Shown: positions 40,743 through 52,325, counted from the first letter of the stretch. The stretch is DNA of 64,000 nucleotides from Procambarus clarkii (GCF_040958095.1 NC_091232.1:24071103-24135102), one strand, 5' to 3'. Notes: generated from the sequence alone by a model not told the origin. Program-made: numbers and translations.

Positions 40743-40864
40743 TCCTCACTTGATATCGTATTACTGCCACACCTTGTAATGTAACACTTCCTGTCACACT
40801 TTGTATTAGAAAACTTACTTCTACACCTTATATTGTAACACTTAGTGCAAGGCCTTATATTGTA
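40743..40864. repeat. 23/27-bp satellite, block S3
   Basis: Short satellite block; its end, TATATTGTA, is the left target duplication of the RTE-like LINE. Confidence 0.9.
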
Positions 40865-41644
40865 CACGGTGTGGTTCCAAGGGGTTGTCATAGCCAGGGG
40901 GTGGTAATGGGGGGACGAGCTCCCCATGACCTTTAAAATGCTCCTATACGGCATGCATCTCAAATAGCCTTTGACAACCGAGTCCAACTCCTGGCCTGCA
41001 CGGGTGGCTTAGTCTAAGTCCGGCGGAACTGCTTTTTACCGACAGGAGAAGGGGCGAGGGCGTGCCTCTGGCGCCTTAAAACCAGCTGCTCCGGGTAGAT
41101 GGGACTCGATAGCCTGGGAAGGCAGCCCATCTAGGGTGAGGAAAACCCTGATTTTAAACCTCCGCTGCCTTGCGGCCATACCCCATTTTTGGGATAGGCT
41201 TCAGGAGTCAACCTTGAGGAAAAATCCGGAGTTGGAGCCCCTAAGACAGTTCGTTGTTGACGTCGACCTCGTTCTGGCAGCTCTTGGGACGTTGCTGGAA
41301 CTATGTGTAATGGCATTTGCCTTTCTATTGGATAATTTCAGCAACGTGGAGAGGGGGGACCTGCTGCATGGGTAACAGCTTCTCCTCCATATCTACCTAC
41401 CCAGGCTTTGCGCCCTGGAGAGGGCACTCCAGCTTCGCCTCACAGCGTCGAACCAACACGGGAAGCGACAGTCTACCGGTTTTAAGTCTTCTGCTCGATT
41501 GGCGAAGAGTGTGACGCCAGGGGTTGCTTCCGACGGTGGGAGGGGTCATCGCGCCCTACTGGGCAGCTACCACCCGCCTCAAGCTGAGCAAACCCCAGCC
41601 AATAAGGTGTTGCCTCGCCACGGTCCGTTAACCTCACTGGGTGC

Positions 41645-44600
41645 GTGGGGTTTAGGGTGAAAATCGACAAGCGGCCCGACAACTTTGCACCAAGCAATAC
41701 CAAATCTAAGAAGAAAATATCAACTGCCCTAAAGCTGGGCACATGGAACGTCAGGACACTGACTCCAGGTTTCTCTGCCCGAAAAACAGCAATCATCGAT
41801 AGAGAGCTGAGTAAACTGCAGATGGATATTGTTGCTCTCCAAGAGACCAGGCTCCCTGGATCAGGATCTGTGAGAGAGAGGACCTTCTCTTTCTTCTGGC
41901 AAGGATTATCACCTGATGAGACCAGAGAACATGGTGTGGGATTTGCCGTCAGGAATGCATTGTTGGGACACATTATGCCACCGATGGGGGAAACCGAACG
42001 AATTCTGTCTCTGCAACTGCATTCCCAAACAGGACCAGTCAATGTAATTAGTGCATATGCACCAACCCTGACTTCTCCAGCAGAGACAAAGGAAAAATTC
42101 TACGATGACCTCAACAGAATCATAGCGAGAATCCCTGTAAAGGAGCCACTGTTCATCCTCGGCGACTTCAACGCCAGAGTGGGTGCCGAGCACAACATTT
42201 GGCCCACTTGTCTGGGTCAATTCGGCATAGGGAGGATGAATGAGAATGGGCAACGTCTGCTAAAACTCTGCTGCCTTCATGGTCTTTGTGTCACCAACAC
42301 GTTCTTTGGCACAAAGCCTCAACAACGAGAATCTTAGAGACACCCCCAGTTCCAAGCACTGGCACCAGCTTGACCTGATTCTTACCAGGCGTGCAAGTCT
42401 ACCCAGCGTCAAGATTACACGTAGCTACCAGAGTGCTGTCTGTGGCACCGACCACTCCCTGGTAAGTAGCAGGGTCAAGATGCAACCAAAGAAGATTCAT
42501 CACTCGAAAAAGGCGGGTAGACCTCGCATCGACACCACCACGACCCGCAACCAGGACAAGGTGGAAGATTTTGCACGCATGCTCGAGGAAGCTCTCCCTG
42601 GCCCAGCTGGGGTCACTGCCTGTAAAAGATGGGAGCACTTCAGAGACGCTGTGTTCAACGCTGCCATTTCCACCTTTGGCAAGAAGACCAGCAGGTCGGC
42701 AGACTGGTTCGAGGCTCACTCGGAAGAGATGACACCTGTCATCGAAGAGAAGAGAAACGCCTTGGCAACCTACAAAGCCTGCCCAAGTCAGCGCAACTTA
42801 CAGATCCTTCGGGCCTTCCGCTGCAAAGTGCAGCAGAGCGCCAGGCGATGTGCTAACAACTATTGGCTCCAGCTCTGCTCCCAGATACAGACTGCAGCGG
42901 ATACAGGCAATGTAAGGGGAATGTATGACGGCATCTCGGCCCAATCTAGAGGAAGACCGCTCCTATGAAATCTGCCACTGGCGAGGTGATTCAGGACCAG
43001 ACACTGCAGCTGAAGCGCTGGGTCGAGCACTACTCTGAGCTATACGCCAGGGACAATGTGGTCACCGAAGACGCCCTAAGCGCCATTGAGTGTCTGCCTG
43101 TGTTAATGGAGCTCGACAGCGAACCGACCCTCAAAGAACTCAGCGATGCCCTAGACTCCCTTGTTTCTGGTAAAGCTCCTGGCAAAGATGGCATTCCTGC
43201 TGAGACCTTGAAGTGCTGCAGAGGTAGCCTGCTCATGGAGCTGCATGAAATTCTCTGCCTCTGCTGGGAAGTTGGAGAGGTGCCACAGGACATGAGGGAT
43301 TCCAACATCGTCACGCTGTATAAGAATAAAGGTGACAGGAGAGACTGCAACAACTACCGTGGAATCTCTTTCCTCAGTATTGTCGGAAAGCTGTTTGCTC
43401 GCGTCGCATTGAAGAGGCTCTAAGTACTTGCAGAGAGTCTATCCAGAATCACAATGCGGATTCAGAGCTGACTGATCCACCATCGACATGGTCTTTTCCC
43501 TCAGACAACTGCAGGAGAAATGCAGGGAACAGAAGCAGCCACTTTTCGTAGCCTTCATAGGTCTGACGAAGGCCTTCGACTTCGTCAGCAGGGATGGCCT
43601 GTTCAAGATCCTCCCCAAGATCGGATGCCCACCCAGGCTCCTCAGCATCATCAGATCTTTCCATGAGAACATGAGGGGTACCGTGGTCTTTGATGGCCTA
43701 ACATCAAACACCTTTGTCATCCGAAGTGGAGTAAAGCAGGGCTGCGTACTGGCTCCAACCCTATTCGGGATTTTCTTCGCAGTTATGCTGCGGCACGCCT
43801 TCGGATCTGTCACGGAAGGCATTTACCTCCGGACCAGGTCGGATGGAAAGCTCTTCAACCTCGCCAGGCTGAGAGCCAAGATGAAGGTTCGGCTGAGGTG
43901 TCTGCGCGACTTCCTTTTTGCCGACGACGCAGAAGTCACTGCCCACTCAGCCGAAGACCTCCAACGATGTCAGATAGGACTCCCTATCTGACATCGGCAT
44001 CTCCGATTCCAAACTGGAAGTCGTTCACGACTTCGTTTACCTGGGCTCCACAATCTCTGACTCCCTCTCTCTTGATACGGAGCTAAACAAACACATCGGT
44101 ACGGCATCTACTATCATGTCCAGACTGACAAAGAGAGTGTGGGCCAACAGTAGGTTAACTGAGTATACTAAGATTCAGGTTTACAGAGCCTGTGTCTTGA
44201 GCACTCTCCTTTATGGCAGTGAGTCTTGGACACTCCGCGCCCGTCAGGAAAGACAGCTGAATGCCTACCACATGCGCTGCCTTTGACACATCTTGGACAT
44301 CACCTGGCAGGACTTGGTGACAAACAACACAGACTTGGGGAGAGCAAGAATCACCAGCATGTACACAATGCTGAAACAGAGACGAATGCGCTGGCTCGGG
44401 CACGTTGTGCGAATCGGCGACGGTAGGATCCCCAAGGATCTCCTGTACGGAGAGCTGATGCAGGGAAAGCGTCCAACAGGCAAGCCCCAGCTACGGTACA
44501 AAGACGTATGCAAAAGTGACCTGAAAGCCATGGACGTCGATCTTGCTATATGGGAGACACTGGCTGCAGACCGTTCAGCCTGGGGGCAGTCTGTTCAAAG

Positions 44601-44784
44601 AGGTCTCTCCAAGTTCGAGGAGTCACTTGCCCAGGAATCGGAGGCAAAGAGACAGAGAAGGAAAGCCGGTAGCCAGGAAGACAGACCAGAATCGGACTTC
44701 GTTTGTGCTCAGTGTGGGATGGACTGCCACTCTCGGATTGGCCTCATCAGTCACACCAGGCGCTGCACCAGGATTGACAACTAG
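41645..44784 (+). pseudogene. RTE-like ORF: endonuclease, RT, C-terminal zinc finger
   Basis: Single-ORF retrotransposon protein broken by several lesions. The endonuclease shows LGTWNVRTLTPG, DIVALQETRL, ILGDFNARVG, LDLILTRRA and GTDHSLV. A TAG at about 42336 replaces a Trp codon, with a frameshift just after. The RT shows GKAPGKDGIPAE, NNYRGISFLSIVGK, TKAFDFVSRDGL, SGVKQGCVLAPTLF and FADDAEV. A short deletion with a 14-bp hairpin follows at 43965-43996. The C-terminal region has RRMRWLGHVVRI and a CX2C...HX4C finger (CAQCGMDCHSRIGLISHTRR) typical of RTE/BovB-like proteins often mislabelled craniofacial development protein 2. Inactive. Confidence 0.92.
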
Positions 44785-44817
44785 GGCGCAACTCCATAGT
44801 CTCCCGAGACTGAAGGA

Positions 44818-44820
44818 TGC

Positions 44821-44854
<34 letters not shown>
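44818..44854. repeat. (CTA)n tail of the RTE-like LINE
   Basis: About 12 trinucleotides marking the 3' end of the element. Confidence 0.9.
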
Positions 44855-44856
<2 letters not shown>

Positions 44857-46325
44857 TATTGTAACACTTACTTGTATTCAAGTACCTTGTATTCAAACAC
44901 TTATTGCCACACCTTGTGTTGTTACTCTGCCACACCTTGAATTTTAACACTTCCTGCCACACCTTATATTGTTCAACCTCCTGCCACACCTTGTGTTGTA
45001 ACACTTCTTGTCACACCATGTATTGTTAAACTTATTGTCACACCTTGTAATGTTACACAGCCACACCTTCTATTATTTCACTTACTGCCTCACCTTGTAT
45101 TGTAACACTGCAATGCTTTTTATTGAAACACCTACTGCCACAAACATGAGTTTTAAAACTTACTTCCATATCTTGTGATGGAACACTTACTGCTACACTT
45201 TATATTATAACACTTTGTGCAACGCCTTATATTTTAAAACTGCCTCATCTTATATTGTAACACTTGCTGCCACAGCTTATTTTGTAACATTTACTGCCAC
45301 ACTTTGAAATTTAACACTGCCACACTTTGAAATGTAACACTGCCACACCTTGTATTCTAGTACTTTCTACCATATCTTGAATTTAAACATATTACCTCAC
45401 CTTGCATTATAACGCTTACTGCCACACCTTGTATTGTAACACAATACAATGTCACAATACTTTCTGTCACTGCTTGTAATGTAACACCTTGTGTATAATG
45501 CCACGTCTTGTGATGCAACAGTTACTGTCAATTTTTATTGTAACATTTACTGCAAATCCTTTGTTGTATCAGTTACTGCCAGACCTTGTTTTGTAAAACT
45601 AACTGCCAACATTTACTGTAATACCTACTGTCACACCTTGTATTGTAACACTTACTTCACCAGATTAAATTGTTACACTTTCAGCCACACACCTTGTTTT
45701 GTAGCTTACTGCCACATCTTGTATTGTAACACTTACTGTCAAACCTTATATTGAAACACTTACTATCACACCTTGTACTGTAACAATTTCTGCCAATCCT
45801 TGTATTGTAACACATTCTGTCGCACTTACTGCCACATCTTTTATTATAATATTTACTGTCACACCTTTTATTGTAACATTTACTGCCACATCTTGTATTG
45901 AAATATTTACTGCCACATCTTGTATTGAAATATTTACTGCCACATCTTGTATTGACAATACTATTTACTGCACATCGTCACTTATGCTCACTTTGTATTT
46001 ACTATCTCCCCCCCCCCCTTGTATTGTAACTCTGCTCTACCCTTATCATAACTCTTTCTGTCATATCTTATATTGTAACACAGTCAGTCCTTATATTGTA
46101 ATATTGCAATACCTTGTATTGTAAAACTTACTGCCGCACCTTATATTGCCAAACTTAATGTAACACTTAGTATCGTAAAACTTACTGCAACCCCTTGTAT
46201 TGTAACACTGCCACACCTTCCTTTAATTCAAACACTTACTGCCGCACCTTGTTTTGAAACATGCCACACCTTCTATTCCACATTTACTGCATCACGTTCT
46301 ATTGTAACACCTAGTGCTTCACCTA
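44855..46325. repeat. 23/27-bp satellite, block S4
   Basis: Continues the array interrupted by the RTE-like LINE and stops at the assembly gap. Units are diverged, with expansions and deletions. A short C-run occurs near 46010. Confidence 0.93.
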
Positions 46326-46825
46326 NNNNNNNNNNNNNNNNNNNNNNNNNNNNNNNNNNNNNNNNNNNNNNNNNNNNNNNNNNNNNNNNNNNNNNNNNNN
46401 NNNNNNNNNNNNNNNNNNNNNNNNNNNNNNNNNNNNNNNNNNNNNNNNNNNNNNNNNNNNNNNNNNNNNNNNNNNNNNNNNNNNNNNNNNNNNNNNNNNN
46501 NNNNNNNNNNNNNNNNNNNNNNNNNNNNNNNNNNNNNNNNNNNNNNNNNNNNNNNNNNNNNNNNNNNNNNNNNNNNNNNNNNNNNNNNNNNNNNNNNNNN
46601 NNNNNNNNNNNNNNNNNNNNNNNNNNNNNNNNNNNNNNNNNNNNNNNNNNNNNNNNNNNNNNNNNNNNNNNNNNNNNNNNNNNNNNNNNNNNNNNNNNNN
46701 NNNNNNNNNNNNNNNNNNNNNNNNNNNNNNNNNNNNNNNNNNNNNNNNNNNNNNNNNNNNNNNNNNNNNNNNNNNNNNNNNNNNNNNNNNNNNNNNNNNN
46801 NNNNNNNNNNNNNNNNNNNNNNNNN
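46326..46825. other. Assembly gap, 500 N
   Basis: Second gap of exactly 500 N. It hides the start of the left LTR and the end of the satellite. Confidence 0.99.
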
Positions 46826-46983
46826 AGAGAGGCTGCCTTAGGAACTCTGGAGGTGCTCTAGAATAGTTAGCTAACTGGGGACGGGATAACGGACTAGAGA
46901 GAGCTGTTTCCCCCGGCCTCGTTAGTTAACTGGGGGGTGGAATAATGGACAAGATAGAGCTATTTCGCCGACCCCCCGTTACA
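46826..46983 (+). mobile_element. Left LTR, 3' part
   Basis: The last 158 bp of an LTR, matching 50180-50338 almost base for base, and ending CCGTTACA. The rest lies in the gap. Confidence 0.92.
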
Positions 46984-46984
46984 A

Positions 46985-47001
46985 TGTTGGCAGCGGTGTT
47001 G
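46985..47001 (+). other. Primer-binding site
   Basis: TGTTGGCAGCGGTG matches, with one change, the complement of a tRNA 3' end ending CACCGCTGCCACCA (Leu-like). The tRNA assignment is from memory and should be checked. Confidence 0.55.
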
Positions 47002-49039
47002 AACAATGTTTATGGTAGTGTTCATTTAACATTGTTCAGTCCCACGTGTCTTTTGCCGCTCAGGCGCTATCAGGGAGATCTTGACAGGTGTTTAATATTT
47101 GCGAGTTAGCGAGTTTTTTCAGGTTAGGAGATAGTGATTCTCTGGCGTTGTGTTTTAGTGATTTTGTGAGTTGTGTGGAGTTCAGATAATGTTCACCAGA
47201 ACTTGCGTGTGTAGTGATTTATGTTAGTGATAAGATTTGGTGATTTGGGAACTTAGTGGTGTTGGTAGTGCAGCTCAGCTGAGTGTGACAGGTGACCTCG
47301 CATGTCCCAGGGGGACACCCAGCCACCGCTGGTCCCTAGGTCAGTTGAGGAGTGGCAGGTGTAGTTCTTAAGTAGTTTTAAGTGGTGGTTCTGCTCAGAT
47401 TATTGCGATCGACTGTTTTACTCCATTTGAACGCAATAACCCGAGGTGTACTGGTATTGTACAGCATACTAGGGGGAGGCTTAGTATGTCAGTAGACTTC
47501 ACGTTGGGGACGCTCAACGTTAGATAGTCTGGTCACAGGGGTGGCAAAAGTTTTCAGTTGTTGACCGGCGGAGAAGCTAGGGAAACACTCTGGGTCACGT
47601 AGGTGGCTGTAGGTTAAGGGTGGGAGTAACGGTTAATTAAGTACTTAAGATTAAGAACGGTACAGTTAAGTTAGGCTAGTGTTTTGTCTATTAGTATTGA
47701 TAATTTTTTTTTGTGGAGATTCATTTAGTGACAAATTAAAAGTAGTGACGAGCTTATTCTCTCTTCTCTAAACTTTACTCTGTTACTGTTTTATGTTCCA
47801 CCAAGTCAGTATCATTCAGAGTTAATTGGATTATTAAAATTTGAGTGTAGTCGTTGCCAGGAGGAGAACGTTATGATTTGACTGTGTAAACCCCATACAA
47901 ACTACAGGGTCACACAACATTTTGGGAGCACGGTATTGTCGCCTTTCTGTTCATTCACAGGTTGGAGCCAGAAGAGAGGCGAGGCGCACATACAAAAGAG
48001 GGAGACGGCTGCTGTGTACCATACTCACGGGCGGTTATCACCACCACCACGACCAGCCCACTACCTGGAGGTCATGGCTCCACCACCACCACCACCCCGG
48101 GGGACCCCAAGATGCAGCCCTCTCGGTCGGTCAACATGGGTCTACCCAGTGGACCCCAGGTCGTTCTGGAGACGACCCCAGACGACCCAGTAAAGATGGA
48201 AGAGGAACAATAACGACTCCAGTCTGTCCCACCAACATTGGTCTACCCAGGATGAACCCCAGGACAGACGGACCCCAATGGACCCCAGGTCGCTTGTCAA
48301 AGACCCATGGGAGGAGGAAGAGAGAAGGAAAAGAGAAGGAAGAGATAAGAAAGAGAAGAAAGAAGAGAGAAGAAAGAAGAAGATAAGACAAGCTGAGTGA
48401 GACACGATGCCTAGTGTCCCTTGCTGGTGTCAGCATCATTGCATGGAGCGTAATTGCAAGACAGGATCGTTTGCCTTAACTGGCCGCCCCTCCTGCAAGC
48501 ATTGTGCTCTGTTGAGTGATTCTTCCTGTGTCGTGCGGACTTGATGTGGCTGTCAGAAGTGGCTCTCCGAAGGAGGCGTGCTGGAGCAACAGGGAGGAGA
48601 AGAGTAGGATGGGATTTCTACTGTTGGCAACTATTATATGAAGGTCTCGAAATTTGTAGTCCCCATAGCTGTGAAAAACCCCAATATACGTCTCTCATGG
48701 TGACTGACGTAGGGTCAATTACAGATCAGCTGGGACAACCAAATTCCACGGTCCTGTGCGCAGTTCAAGTAGTAACGGCTTTCTGGTTGACCAAGGGTTG
48801 TTATGCGTTAACGACGGAGAAGCGACGGAGGCAGTTGTGTTGAAGAAATGTGGTACAGGATTATCTACAAGACCAAGCAGTGACGTCGCCCAGCCAGAGA
48901 CAATGGACGTCTGTCTACATATTTCATTTTTAGAGTAGGGTGATGTATATTTGTTTAGCTAGGATGTATTTTTTTTTCGTTAATAAAGTTGTCGCACACA
49001 GCTAGCTTGCTTTAGCAGTGTTGCAAAAACTTTATTTTC

Positions 49040-49054
49040 GGGGAGAAGGGGAGA
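49040..49054 (+). other. Polypurine tract
   Basis: GGGGAGAAGGGGAGA ending exactly where the right LTR begins (TGTAACA). Confidence 0.9.
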
Positions 49055-50338
49055 TGTAACATTGTAAAAGTGTTTGGTTTAGTTGTATTTAATACATACA
49101 TAGAGTACATGAGTCACAGACAGGAATTTGAGAAGGCGCCAGCTTGGTCGGCCTGAGTTTTACACCTCTAACCATTAATGACCTCAAGTGACCTGAGGTC
49201 AGATCATGAGAATTTCACCTTGCTTCTGCAAATCTTATAATTGGAGCCTGGTAGCCTTCAAACATGCCGACGTTTAAGGAGTGGCTTGGTAGAGAGCCAG
49301 AGGCTATCTACTTGTGGGCGGAGTTAGCTACTAGGTTCCCCAATATATACTCGGAGAACTATCGATTCGAGAGCATTAACGAGACAGAGAAGAACGGCAG
49401 TCAGCAGAGCAGAGAAGACGGCCCTAGCAGGGAGGCTGTCGGCCGGCAGGGCGAGACAGTCTCTGTCAACTATAGACCCCCCCCCCCCTCTATCCAGCTA
49501 TAGGCAGACACTTGAGTTGAGCATTAAGGTGACTTGGTTGTGTTTTACAAGTGTTGTGTGATGATCAGGGGCAGTCAGTTGTAGTGTTCTCAGATTCTTG
49601 GAGGATGACTCACTTTACATATATAGATCTTGAACATTGCTTAAATTATAATAGTTATCATGTGAAATATAATTTAATTTATTATTTAAATTGCCTTTGT
49701 GTCCCCTAGAGTTTGAGTTGAGGTGAGAAAGCCTCTGTGATTACTGGTTTCATGATTTAATGAGTACATGATAAAGATGGGACATACTAATAATGACCTC
49801 TTGATAACATCTTTTGTGAATATTGTGATACAGACAAGTTCCATTCCTTGTCTGGTATATAATGGTCTTGAATGGATGGTGGCAGCATTTCGTCTTCTAC
49901 TATCTACTCTTCTACTTCTACCTATCTATACCTCTCCCTCCACCCCTCTCTAAACTCTCACTTTCAACTAATGACCCTCCTCGCTCCTCCCACCTCTCAC
50001 CCCAAACCCTCACTAATTACTTCACTATTCATTTCTTTCCTTTCGTGTCTCTTATACGTTTGTGGCAGTGAAATGTATTCTAGAGTTCTCTCTAGAGTTT
50101 CTGGTAGCGGATCAAGTTACGGCGCCTTGTAGTCTTAGCACCTAGGTAGTCAAATACCTAGGTTACAAGGTGTTGAACGAGAGAGGCTGCCTTAGGAACT
50201 CTGGAGGTGCTCTAGAATAGTTAGCTAACTGGGGACGGGATAACGGACTAGAGAGAGCTGTTTCCCCCGGCCTCGTTAGTTAACTGGGGGGTGGAATAAT
50301 GGACAAGATAGAGCTATTTCCCCGACCCCCCCGTTACA
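49055..50338 (+). mobile_element. Right LTR, 1284 bp
   Basis: Begins TGTAACATTG and ends CCGTTACA, giving inverted TGTAACA/TGTTACA-like ends. Its last about 160 bp match the left LTR remnant with only a few differences, so the insertion is young. The small frame at 49264-49503 lies inside the LTR and is unsupported as a gene. Confidence 0.92.
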
Positions 50339-50505
50339 ATGGGCAGAGTTTCTTTCACCCTATGCCCCTGTTACCTAGCAGTAAAATAGGTACCTGGGTG
50401 TTAGTCAGCTGTCACGGGCTGCTTCCTGGGGGTGGAGGCCTGGTCGAGGACCGGGCCGCGGGGACACTAAAGTCCCGAAATCATCTCAAGATATCTCAAG
50501 AAGAA
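50339..50505 (+). mobile_element. SINE (family 1), head missing
   Basis: Body and tail of the SINE found complete at 57896-58143 (shared TAAAATAGGTACCTGGGTGT and GTGGAGGCCTGGTCGAGGAC). The tRNA-like head is absent: the LTR ends exactly where the SINE body starts, so the LTR element probably inserted into this SINE. Confidence 0.88.
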
Positions 50506-50545
50506 GGGTACAAACAAGAATAATACAATCACAGATGAAAATATT

Positions 50546-51104
50546 TGCAGGTATTATGTAAAAGGACAGTGCAGATATGGGCCCAGAGGCACGGAATGCT
50601 CATTCATGCACCCCACGGAAATGCCGAAACTGGTTAGGGAAAGGCAGATGTCGTTTTGATACAGAGTGTAGATATTTTCACCCTAAGCTATGCAAACTCT
50701 CAGTTAATGAGAGGAAATGCTATGATCTTCATTGCCCAGATTTCCACGTCAGAGGTACACAGCGCTATATAAGAAAGGAAGTCCAATATAATAGCCCTGA
50801 AATTTTTTTAGAGGCAGGCACAAACAGAGGGAGAAACAGACAGGCAGAAACATGGCAGGAGTACGGATGGAGAGGGGGAAATGCCCAAAACTGGACTACG
50901 GTTCGTCATCAAGCCCACACATACTACAACCCCCAACTACACAGAGACTACCACACTCCCCAGTATCACTTCCAAAACTGGGCAAACCATTGCCACAACA
51001 ACACACCCTGGGTCAGGGTAGAGAGGAGGGAGAACTACCAAAACCTTCCAGAAGTGACACACAATATGGACAATCATTCATATTTGCAAACATTCAAGGT
51101 TTAA
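50546..51104 (+). pseudogene. LINE family A ORF1 with CCCH zinc fingers
   Basis: ORF1-position protein with three Cys3His fingers. Finger 1 (CRYYVKGQCRYGPRGTECSF plus MH) is at 50546-50614. A frame change just after it leads to finger 2, CRNWLGKGRCRFDTECRYFH, and finger 3, CKLSVNERKCYDLHCPDFH, in the frame opened at 50577. A His/Tyr/Asn-rich segment ends at 51104. CCCH fingers typically bind RNA, which would suit an ORF1p. The same arrangement, in frame, occurs at 62770-62960. ORF2 overlaps the end of this frame in the -1 register. Confidence 0.8.
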
Positions 51105-51934
51105 AGCCAAAGTCAAGAAATAAAGTTAAGTTCATAAATGGCCTCCTATTAGAGTCAAACTCAATATTTGGGACATTCACGAAAACTCATACAAAAGATT
51201 ACATGGATGGTGAAATCTGGATTCCAAATTATAATTTATATAGATGTGATAGAAAAACTAGGGCAAATGGAGGAGTAAGTCTGTATATTAAAGAAGACCT
51301 GGTATGCACAGAACTACTAAACTCAACTAATGAGGTGGTAGAGGTACTTGGAATTAAGTTAGAGAAACTAAACCTAATTCTAATATATAAACCACCAGAT
51401 ACAACAGTTGAGGAATTCACAGAGCAGATGCACAAAATAGAAAACATACTTGATAACCTAGCAAACCCAGCTCCAGATATTATCTTCCTTGGAGATTTCA
51501 ATTTACCGAGTCTAAGATGGAGAATGGCAAACACAAATATCATAGCAGGGAATGACCCGGGAAATAACCAACCACAGGTCAGAGAACTTTTGAGATTCTG
51601 TGACAAATTCTCGCTCAATCAACAGATTACAGAACCAACTAGGAATGAAAACACACAAGACTTGTTATTCACAAACAATGATGAACTAATCAGAGACATC
51701 ACAATCTCAGATACTTCATACTCAGACCATAAGCTCATTGAAGAGCGACCTAGCATAAACAACGGTAGTAGGTCTAAGAGACCCAACAATCGAGAAGGAA
51801 TATTCAATCAATTCAATTTCAACAATAGGAGGATTGACTGGGAAAAAATAAATGTAGACCTTGCAACCATTCAATGGGAGACGGTCTTAAGCGACAAAAC
51901 TCCCACATTTTTGGCTGCAAAGAAAAGGCGATAA
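50852..51934 (+). pseudogene. LINE family A ORF2: endonuclease only, catalytic Glu changed
   Basis: AP-like endonuclease of a CR1-like LINE: SFIFANIQGLKPK, DGEIWIPNYNLYRCDRK, GGVSLYIKEDLVC, FLGDFNLPSLRW, TQDLLFTNND and SYSDHKLIE are readable. At the position where the sister copy (63 kb) has LMETHTKDY, this one has FTKTHTKDY, so the catalytic Glu is Lys. The frame ends at 51934 soon after the endonuclease, where sequence switches to family B. It overlaps ORF1 by about 250 nt in the -1 frame. Confidence 0.85.
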
Positions 51935-52325
51935 CATCTAGGTCAGAAAGAGCTGTAGAAGAAGCTAAAGTAGTAGATAAAATTGTTGGCCTCGTGGAAG
52001 GTCTTACAAACAGAGAGAATGTGTGTGACTACAGGAGAATAGGCAGGTACGTAAAAGGGAAAGATCGACCTTTGAGGATCACCCTAAACGGTGCCAAACA
52101 GATGGAAGAAGTACTAAGGAATGCTAGAAAATTGCAAAGTGATGAGGATGGGAAAGGGTGGTTGTTAAGACGAGATCTTTCAAAAGAAGATAGAGAGAGC
52201 TGAAACTGAACCTCGCCGAGGCAAAACATTTAAATGAGAGCAGGAATGAAGAAGAAATAAATTCTTTTTTCTACAAAGTGATAGGGGTAGGCAAACCAGT
52301 AAAGTGGTACATAAAGGCAAACCAA
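51935..52325 (+). pseudogene. LINE family B ORF1 C-terminal part
   Basis: Conserved-looking ORF1 tail: TNRENVCDYRRIGRYVKGKD, LRITLNGAKQMEEVLRNARK and GKGWLLRRDLSKEDRES, then after a frameshift EAKHLNESRNEEEINSFFYK and VIGVGKPVKWY. Function in nucleic-acid binding is inferred from position. Confidence 0.65.

Larger units (their letters stand above)
40865..44854 (+). mobile_element. RTE-like LINE with 9-bp target duplication
   Basis: An element of about 3990 bp inserted into the satellite. TATATTGTA at 40856-40864 is repeated at 44855-44863, immediately after a (CTA)n tail (about 44818-44854). The 5' UTR is about 780 bp. Because the flanks are satellite units containing TATTGTA, the duplication could partly reflect the repeat, but the junctions are sharp on both sides. 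Confidence 0.88.
46984..49054 (+). mobile_element. Internal region of a non-autonomous LTR retrotransposon
   Basis: About 2.07 kb between the LTRs. A TTGGCAGCGGTG primer-binding-site-like motif lies 4 nt after the left LTR and a polypurine tract lies directly before the right LTR. No gag or pol motif was seen in any frame. The longest frames (47922-48386 and shadows) are His/Pro/Arg-rich low-complexity DNA over CCACCA and GGAAGA repeats. The element would need proteins from an autonomous relative, as LARD/TRIM-type elements do. Confidence 0.82.

Noticed and set aside
41136..41644. Separate ORF1 for the RTE-like LINE
   Set aside because: Short unrelated frames only; RTE-type elements usually have a single main ORF, so this is treated as 5' UTR.
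47922..48405. His/Pro-rich and Lys/Arg/Glu-rich frames inside the LTR element as gag
   Set aside because: Low-complexity codons over CCACCA and GGAAGA repeats, overlapping equally long frames on both strands, no zinc knuckle or capsid motif.
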